Source of the DNA: VBDM01 sp964430565
GTDB taxonomy: Bacteria; Pseudomonadota; Gammaproteobacteria; Burkholderiales; SG8-39
Assembly: GCA_964430565.1 (NCBI GenBank)
Contig: CAYSFD010000035.1
Span: 1 to 11,840 of the forward strand
Direction: 5' to 3'
DNA length: 11,840 nucleotides
The notes under the pieces were generated by a model that searched no databases, was not told where the DNA came from, and was given only the letters and a program-made list of their open reading frames with translations. This document shows, piece by piece, positions 5,505-11,840 of the stretch. A program made the position numbers and the translations under genes. Each line of letters begins with the position of its first letter. Positions within the stretch are counted from its first letter, which is position 1.

Positions 5505-8500
5505 TTGAAATCGGCAATTCTTCGCGCCTTCGGACGCGAGTCGCAGGCTGCACCATGGGACAACGAAGAGTCCATCCGCGAGGAGCTCTTCAGTATCGAG
5601 CGTCTCGAGCAGCATGCCGAGAGCCTTGCGGCGGCCCAACCCGTCACCGCGAGGCCGACGGCCGGGCGATCGCTCGCCGTTCGATTGAGGGACAACGAAT
5701 CGGTGCTGCTCGAAGCGTATCGCGCCATCGCAAGCGCGGTCGGCGCGGATCGTGCCATTACACCGGCGGCCGAGTGGCTGCTCGACAACTACCACCTCGT
5801 CGAAGGGCAGATCCGCGAAATTCGCGACGATCTGCCGCCGGGCTACTATCGGCAGTTGCCGAAGTTGACCACCGGACCTTTCGCCGGCTATCCGCAGGTC
5901 TTCGGCGTCGCCTGGGCCTTTGTCGCTCATACGGACAGCCGCTTCGACCCCGAGATGCTGCGCCGGTTCGTACGCGCCTACCAGCGCGTTCAGCCGCTGA
6001 CTATCGGGGAGTTATGGGCGGTCGCGATCACGCTGCGGATCGTGCTCGTGGAGAATCTTCGACGCGGGGCCAAGCGCATCGTGGCCAGCCGCGCCGCGCG
6101 CCAGGAAGCGGACGCCCTGGCCGACCGGCTCTTGGGTGTGAACGGGCGTCCGGGCGAGCCGATGCGCTCGGTCTTTCAGCATTACGAACAGGCACCCTTG
6201 CCGGGGGCCTTCGCCGTTCAGCTCGTGCAACGGCTGCGGGACCAGGATCCGAAGGTCACGCGGGCGCTGATGTGGCTCGAGGAGCGCCTGGCGGCACAGG
6301 GAACGACCGCCGACGAGATCGTGCACGACCAGCACCAAAAACAGGGTGCGACGAACGTGACGGTGCGCAACATCATCACCAGCATGCGCCTGATCTCCGA
6401 CGTCGACTGGGCGGAGCTGTTCGAGAACGTCAGTCTCGTCGACGAAACGCTGCGCTCCGGCAGCGACTTCGCGGACATGGATTTTCCGACGCGCAACCTT
6501 TATCGCAGCGCGATCGAGGAGCTGGCGCGGGGCTCGAAACTGACGGAACTTGAGATTGCGCGAGCGGCTCTTCTGGCCGCAAACGATCCGGAGCGTCGGG
6601 CACAGGGCGACGGTGTCCATCACCGCGACGGCGATCCTAGTCTCCGCGAGCGCGATCCAGGCTACCACCTGATCGCCGGGGGGCGCCGCGCGTTCGAGAC
6701 GACCGTCGGATTTCGCGCTCCCTTACGGAGCTGGCTCGGTCGTTTCAATGCAAGGATCGGCATCGGCGGCTATATCGGCGGCGTCATCATGATCGCTGCG
6801 ATCCTTCTCTCCTTGCCGTTGTTTGCGCTGGCGGTAGCGGGAATCGGCGGCCGGTGGCTCGGTCTCCTCGCGTTTCTCGGGCTGATCCCGGCTATCGATG
6901 CGGCGATGGCGCTGGTGAACCGCAGCGTCACCAGAGGGTTCGGCGCGACGATCCTGCCGGGCCTGGAGCTCCGCAACGGCGTACCGTCGCACCTGCGCAC
7001 GATGGTCGCCGTCCCGATCCTTCTCACGACGCAGGCCGCCCTCGAAGAGCAAATCGAGCGCCTTGAGATCCACCACCTTGGAAGTCCGGAAGGCGAGCTG
7101 CATTTCGCACTGCTCTCGGACTGGGCGGACGCCGCGACCGAGACCGTCCACGGAGATGACGAGCTTCTGGAGGCGGCCGCCGCGGGCATCGCCCGCCTGA
7201 ATCGCCGTTATGGACCGGGTGCCGGCGGGGACCGCTTCCTGCTGCTCCATCGCCGGCGGGTGTGGAACGAAGGGCAGCAGAGGTGGATCGGGTGGGAACG
7301 CAAGCGCGGCAAGCTCCACGAGTTGAACCGCCTGCTCCGCGGCGCGGCCGATACGACCTTCATCGCCGTCGGCGGGCCGCCTCACACCCCACCTCCTGCC
7401 CCGCCTGCCGGTGTCCGTTACGTCATCACGCTCGACGCCGATACCCGGATGCCTCGGGAAACGGCCCGCCGGCTGGTCGGCAAGATGGCGCACCCGCTCA
7501 ACCAGCCGCGGTTCGACGCCGGCAAGCGACGCGTCGTCGACGGCTATGGCGTGTTGCAGCCGCGCGTTACGCCTTCGCTGCCGATCGGTCGCGAGGGGTC
7601 GCTGTTCCAGCGCATCGTCTCCAGCATGAACGGCATCGATCCTTACGCCTCTGCCGTGTCCGACGTGTATCAGGATCTCTTCGGCGAAGGCTCCTATACC
7701 GGCAAGGGCATCTACGACGTGGATGCGTTCGAAGCCGCGCTCGACGGCCGCGTGCCCGAAAGCACGCTGCTCAGTCACGACCTGTTCGAGGGAACCTTCG
7801 CCCGCGCCGGCCTCGCTTCCGACATCGAGGTCGTCGAGGAGTTTCCGTCACGCTACGACGTCGCCGCCGCACGCCAGCACCGCTGGGCGCGCGGCGACTG
7901 GCAATTGCTGCCGTGGATTCTCGGTCGCGACTACACCTCAGCGGATGATCGGAGCGCGAGCGATCATCAGCACGCAAGCGCGCTGCCGCTGCTCGGCCGT
8001 TGGAAGATGCTGGATAACCTGCGGCGGTCGCTGTCGGCGCCGGCGAGCGTCCTCGCCTTGCTGGCGGGTTGGGCGCTGCCCCTGCAGGCCGCCGTCGTCT
8101 GGACCGGCTTCGTTCTGTCGACGATTGCGTTGGCGACGCTGCTCCCCGTTCTCGCGGGAATCGTGCCGCGACGTGCCCGGGTCACGGCACGCAGCCACCT
8201 GCGCGGTCTCGCCGCGGATGTTCGGCTCGCCTTGTCCCAGACCGCATTGCTGGTCGTGTTCCTCGCGCATCAGGCATGGTTGATGGCCGACGCGATCGGA
8301 AGAACGCTGTTTCGTCTGCTCGTAAGCCACCGGCATCTGCTCGACTGGGTCACCGCAGGTCAGGCGATGGTGAGCCCCCGGCTCGACCTCGCCGGGTTCT
8401 ATCGTCAGATGAGCGGCGGCGTCGCCATCGGCATCGTTTCGGGGATCGTCGTCTGGTGGGTCGGGAACGACGCCTGGCTGGTGGCGGCGCCGTTCGTGAT

Positions 8501-11500
8501 CGCCTGGATCGCATCGCCGGCCATCGCTCGATGGACGAGCCTGTCGCCGCTCGCGGCGGGTCGCTTGTCGGTCTCGGATGCGGACGCCCGCGCTTTGCGG
8601 CTGGTCGCGCGCCGCAGCTGGCGCTTCTTCGAAACCTTCGTGACGGCAACGGACCACATGCTCCCGCCGGACAACTTTCAGGAAGACCCGAAGCCGGCTG
8701 CCGCGCAGCGGACCTCTCCCACCAATCTCGGCCTCTACCTCCTCGCCGCGGTCAGCGCCCGCGACTTCGGCTGGGCGGGGACCCACGACACCGTCGACCG
8801 GCTGGAAGCGACACTTGCGACCATGAGCGGCCTGCAGCGGTTCCGCGGCCACTTCTATAACTGGTACGACACGCGAGATCTTCGTCCGTTGGACCCGCAG
8901 TACGTCTCATCGGTGGATAGCGGCAATCTGGCCGGACACCTGATCGCTCTTGCGAATGCTTGTCGAGAGTGGATCGACCGCCCGCTGGCAGGTCCTGAAT
9001 TATTTGCCGGCGTCGAAGATGGCCTAAACCTCACGCGTGAAAGCTTGGAAGGACTTCCCGACGACCGGCGAACGCAGACGATCACGCGGCATCAGCTTGC
9101 CGATGCGCTCGATGCGCTGGCCGCCGCGCTCCGCCAGGACCCGCTTCTCCAACACCCTGGTCCACCGGAGGAGGTCGCACTACGACTGGCGGAAGTCGCG
9201 CCTCACGGCGCCACCATGGTCGACATCGCCCGAACGCTGGCGAGCGAACGTGGCGACGAAGCCGGCGCCGAAATGCTGTTCTGGGCAGAGGCGACCCTGG
9301 CCTCGATCGAGAGTCACCGTCGTGACGTTACACAGAGCGCCGACGCCGTCCGCTCCCTGGAACAGCGCCTCGCGACGCTCGAAGCGACGGCGCGGACCAT
9401 GGTCGAGGCGATGGAGTTTGGGTTTCTCCTCGACCCGGAGCGCAAGCTCCTCGCGATCGGTTATCGGGTCGCGGAGGGCAATCTCGACCCGAGCTGCTAT
9501 GACCTGCTCGCCTCCGAGGCGCGGCTTGCGAGCTTCGTGGCGATTGCCAAGGGCGACGTCCCGCCGCGGCACTGGTTCCGGCTCGGGCGCGCCGTCACAC
9601 CGATCGGACGCGGCGCGGCGCTCGTGTCCTGGTCGGGATCGATGTTCGAATATCTGATGCCCTCGCTCGTCATGCGCGCACCGACCGGCAGCCTGCTCGA
9701 GCAGACCAACCGTCTCGTCGTCCGTCGGCAGATGACCTATGGCGCCGCGCTCGGCGTGCCCTGGGGAATTTCGGAATCCGCCTACAACGTCCGCGACCTG
9801 GAACTCACCTATCAGTATTCGAACTTCGGCGTCCCGGGTCTGGGTTTGAAACGCGGCCTGAGCGAGAACGTCGTGGTCGCACCCTACGCGACGGCGCTCG
9901 CAGCCATGGTCGATCCGCGCGCAGCGGCGCGCAACTTCGCCGACCTCGCCGCCATAGGCGCGCGCGGCCGCTATGGCTTCTACGAAGCGCTGGATTACAC
10001 ACCCACGCGTCTGCCGGAGGGGAAAGACGTCGCAATCGTCCGCGCTTTCATGGCGCACCATCAGGGCATGACGGTGATCGCCATCGCCAACGGTCTCCTC
10101 GACGGAAAGATGCGGGCACGGTTTCATGCCGAGCCGATCGTGCAGGCGACGGAGCTGCTGTTGCACGAACGCACGCCGCGCGATGTCACGATAGCTCATC
10201 CCAGGGCGGAGGAAGTCGAGACGGCGGCGACGGTCCACGACCTGGAGCTCCCTGCGGTGCGGCGGTTCCGCTCAGCGCACAGCGCCACGCCGGAGGTGCA
10301 CCTGCTTTCGAACGGCCGGTATACGGTGATGCTGACGGCCGCCGGTTCCGGATACAGCCGCTGGGGCGATTCTGCGATCACGCGCTGGCGCGAAGACGTC
10401 ACCCGCGACGACTGGGGCGCCTACGTCTTCCTGCGCGACGTGCAGAGCGGCGACGTGTGGTCCGCGGGCTATCAGCCGCGCGGCGTCGAACCGGACAGTT
10501 ACGACGTCACGTTCACCGAGGATCGCGCCGAGTTCGCCCGGCGCGACGGAACGATCACCACGACCCTCGAGGTTGTCGTCTCGCCGGAGGACAACGCCGA
10601 AGTCCGCCGCGTATCCGTCGCGAATGCAGGCAATGGGGACCGGGACATCGAGCTCACCTCCTACGCCGAGCTGGTGCTGGCGCAGCCCGCCGCCGACGCG
10701 ACGCACCCGGTCTTTTCAAAACTTTTCGTGCAAACCGAATATCTCGCCAAGATCGGCGCCATCCTGGCGACGCGGCGGCGTCGATCGCCCGGGGAGCCCG
10801 AAATCTGGGCGGCGCATCTTGCCATCGTCGAAGGCGAGACGGTGGGCGAACCGGAGATCGAAACCGACCGGGCCCGTTTCCTCGGCCGTGGACGCGAAGT
10901 TCGGGCGCCAATCGCGGTGATGGACGGTCGTCCGCTCTCGAATACCGTCGGCGCCGTCCTCGATCCCGTTTTCGCGCTTCGCCGCCGCGTCCGGGTGCCA
11001 CCGGGCAGGACAGTGCACATCGCGTTCTGGACGGTGGTTGCGTCGTCCCGCGGGGAGGTGCTGGATCTCATCGACAAGCACGAGGACACGACCGCCTTCG
11101 ACCGCGCCGCCACATTGGCGTGGACCCAGGCGCAAGTGCAGTTGAGTCATCTCGGCGTCGATCCGGATCAGGCGACCCTGTTTCAACGTCTCGCCGGCCA
11201 CGTGCTCTACGCCGATCCGTCGCTGCGTCCGTCGCCCGACGCCCTACGCCGCGGCGGCGGCGGGCCGGCGGCACTCTGGACTCAGGGCATTTCCGGCGAC
11301 CTCCCGATCGTTCTCGCGCGGATCGACAACATCGAGGACATCGCCATCGTCCGCCAGTTGCTGCGGGCCCATGAATACTGGCGGATGAAACAGCTCGCCG
11401 TCGATCTCGTGATTCTGAACGAACGGGGATCGTCCTATATCCAGGACCTGCAGATCGCCCTGGAGACGCTCGTCCGGACGAGACGGTCCCGTCCCCAGGT

Positions 11501-11840
11501 GGGAGTGGACCCCGCGCACGGCGCCGTGTTCGTGCTGCGTGCCGATCTCATTCCGGCCGAGACCCGCGCCCTCCTGCTCTCCATGGCCCGGGCCGTGCTC
11601 GTGGGACGGCGCGGCACGCTCTCCGAGCAGCTCGAGCGTCCCGAGGAAACCGACACTGCGGCGGCGCCACCGCCTACGCGTGTACCGTCCGGGAGTGTGC
11701 CGCGGACCGTTCCGGTACCGCCGGACCTGGAGTTCTTCAACGGGCTCGGCGGATTCGACGCGGAGGGACGGGAGTACGTGACGATCCTCGGCCCCGCGCG
11801 GGCGATCCCGGCGCCGTGGATCAACGTCATCGCCAATCCC
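5505..11840 (+). CDS. ndvB: Cyclic beta-1,2-glucan synthetase (3' end beyond window)
   Basis: One open frame of 2112 codons with no stop before the window end; NdvB/ChvB/Cgs proteins are about 2800-2900 residues, so the last quarter is missing. It is an inner-membrane enzyme that makes, elongates and cyclises beta-1,2-glucan from UDP-glucose for the periplasm. Order: conserved N-terminal region (REELFSIERLEQHAESLAA near residue 28; PPGYYRQLPKL near 113); membrane segments about 418-475; GT84 core with LDADT (Asp644, Asp646), SHDLFEG (Asp759, Glu762) and QHRW (791-794); membrane segments about 842-888, 907-925 and 971-1010; glycoamylase-like domain about 1310-1540 (FRLGRAVTPIGRGAALVSWS from 1358; MAHHQGM); GH94 N-terminal domain from about 1600 (LSNGRYTVMLTAAGSGYSRW). 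The C-terminal part normally sets ring size. No in-frame ATG lies near the start; TTG 5505, after AAAGG with a 5-base spacer, is the best start. Confidence 0.96.
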   Translation, partial: MKSAILRAFGRESQAAPWDNEESIREELFSIERLEQHAESLAAAQPVTARPTAGRSLAVRLRDNESVLLEAYRAIASAVGADRAITPAAEWLLDNYHLVEGQIREIRDDLPPGYYRQLPKLTTGPFAGYPQVFGVAWAFVAHTDSRFDPEMLRRFVRAYQRVQPLTIGELWAVAITLRIVLVENLRRGAKRIVASRAARQEADALADRLLGVNGRPGEPMRSVFQHYEQAPLPGAFAVQLVQRLRDQDPKVTRALMWLEERLAAQGTTADEIVHDQHQKQGATNVTVRNIITSMRLISDVDWAELFENVSLVDETLRSGSDFADMDFPTRNLYRSAIEELARGSKLTELEIARAALLAANDPERRAQGDGVHHRDGDPSLRERDPGYHLIAGGRRAFETTVGFRAPLRSWLGRFNARIGIGGYIGGVIMIAAILLSLPLFALAVAGIGGRWLGLLAFLGLIPAIDAAMALVNRSVTRGFGATILPGLELRNGVPSHLRTMVAVPILLTTQAALEEQIERLEIHHLGSPEGELHFALLSDWADAATETVHGDDELLEAAAAGIARLNRRYGPGAGGDRFLLLHRRRVWNEGQQRWIGWERKRGKLHELNRLLRGAADTTFIAVGGPPHTPPPAPPAGVRYVITLDADTRMPRETARRLVGKMAHPLNQPRFDAGKRRVVDGYGVLQPRVTPSLPIGREGSLFQRIVSSMNGIDPYASAVSDVYQDLFGEGSYTGKGIYDVDAFEAALDGRVPESTLLSHDLFEGTFARAGLASDIEVVEEFPSRYDVAAARQHRWARGDWQLLPWILGRDYTSADDRSASDHQHASALPLLGRWKMLDNLRRSLSAPASVLALLAGWALPLQAAVVWTGFVLSTIALATLLPVLAGIVPRRARVTARSHLRGLAADVRLALSQTALLVVFLAHQAWLMADAIGRTLFRLLVSHRHLLDWVTAGQAMVSPRLDLAGFYRQMSGGVAIGIVSGIVVWWVGNDAWLVAAPFVIAWIASPAIARWTSLSPLAAGRLSVSDADARALRLVARRSWRFFETFVTATDHMLPPDNFQEDPKPAAAQRTSPTNLGLYLLAAVSARDFGWAGTHDTVDRLEATLATMSGLQRFRGHFYNWYDTRDLRPLDPQYVSSVDSGNLAGHLIALANACREWIDRPLAGPELFAGVEDGLNLTRESLEGLPDDRRTQTITRHQLADALDALAAALRQDPLLQHPGPPEEVALRLAEVAPHGATMVDIARTLASERGDEAGAEMLFWAEATLASIESHRRDVTQSADAVRSLEQRLATLEATARTMVEAMEFGFLLDPERKLLAIGYRVAEGNLDPSCYDLLASEARLASFVAIAKGDVPPRHWFRLGRAVTPIGRGAALVSWSGSMFEYLMPSLVMRAPTGSLLEQTNRLVVRRQMTYGAALGVPWGISESAYNVRDLELTYQYSNFGVPGLGLKRGLSENVVVAPYATALAAMVDPRAAARNFADLAAIGARGRYGFYEALDYTPTRLPEGKDVAIVRAFMAHHQGMTVIAIANGLLDGKMRARFHAEPIVQATELLLHERTPRDVTIAHPRAEEVETAATVHDLELPAVRRFRSAHSATPEVHLLSNGRYTVMLTAAGSGYSRWGDSAITRWREDVTRDDWGAYVFLRDVQSGDVWSAGYQPRGVEPDSYDVTFTEDRAEFARRDGTITTTLEVVVSPEDNAEVRRVSVANAGNGDRDIELTSYAELVLAQPAADATHPVFSKLFVQTEYLAKIGAILATRRRRSPGEPEIWAAHLAIVEGETVGEPEIETDRARFLGRGREVRAPIAVMDGRPLSNTVGAVLDPVFALRRRVRVPPGRTVHIAFWTVVASSRGEVLDLIDKHEDTTAFDRAATLAWTQAQVQLSHLGVDPDQATLFQRLAGHVLYADPSLRPSPDALRRGGGGPAALWTQGISGDLPIVLARIDNIEDIAIVRQLLRAHEYWRMKQLAVDLVILNERGSSYIQDLQIALETLVRTRRSRPQVGVDPAHGAVFVLRADLIPAETRALLLSMARAVLVGRRGTLSEQLERPEETDTAAAPPPTRVPSGSVPRTVPVPPDLEFFNGLGGFDAEGREYVTILGPARAIPAPWINVIANP

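Noticed and set aside
5555..6553. 332-residue plus-strand ORF near the start of the glucan synthetase, the first one with an ATG
   Set aside because: Wrong frame; the TTG 5505 frame gives the conserved NdvB N-terminus and stays open to the window end.
6723..10706. Long minus-strand ORFs (for example 6723-7778, 7938-8852, 9180-10238)
   Set aside because: All are antisense to the uninterrupted glucan synthetase frame and look like GC-skewed shadows.
5505..11840. Possible frameshift or split of the glucan synthetase into several genes
   Set aside because: I followed the codons line by line from 5505 to 11840; there is no stop and the family motifs appear in the expected order.

Overview
The window looks like a high-GC environmental proteobacterium. 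Beta- or alpha-proteobacterial is my guess, from the cyclic beta-1,2-glucan synthetase, the codon choice and the integron-type sites; no marker gene fixes the taxon. It splits at about position 2657 into a mobile left part and a chromosomal right part.

Positions 1 to 2657 are an integron gene-cassette array read on the minus strand. Three attC sites (268-337, 1349-1406, 2019-2075) and a fourth core site (2651-2657) delimit three complete cassettes and one partial one. In minus-strand order they are: a toxin-antitoxin cassette (PF09720-type antitoxin plus ParE/RelE toxin), a RibD/dihydrofolate-reductase-like reductase cassette, a membrane-anchored alpha/beta hydrolase cassette, and a leucine-rich-repeat gene cut by the window start. 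The strongest evidence is that the first bases of each complete cassette are exactly complementary to the R'' core of the attC at its own far end, in three of three cases, as expected if each cassette once circularised. No integrase gene lies in the window, so this is a cassette cluster without a visible intI, or the distal part of a longer array.

Positions 2658 to 3245 are a transition zone. It holds a short AT-rich stretch with repeated CCATAT/TATATAG words, then a minus-strand gene for a small conserved-looking basic protein of unknown function. The annotated start of that gene lies in what looks like a widespread interspersed repeat (3205-3236).

Positions 3246 to 5434 are a two-gene plus-strand operon with an ATGA overlap: an MFS transporter and a metal-dependent amidohydrolase of the gamma-resorcylate/dihydroxybenzoate decarboxylase type. 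The likely theme is uptake and non-oxidative decarboxylation (or hydrolysis) of a small aromatic or related acid.

From 5505 to the end of the window one uninterrupted reading frame (2112 codons, no stop reached) encodes a cyclic beta-1,2-glucan synthetase (NdvB/ChvB/Cgs). It has the GT84 glucosyltransferase core, membrane segments, the glycoamylase-like domain and the start of the GH94-type C-terminal part. It makes periplasmic cyclic glucans used in osmoadaptation and host interaction. Many long ORFs on both strands within 3.8-11.8 kb are GC-driven shadows of these genes.
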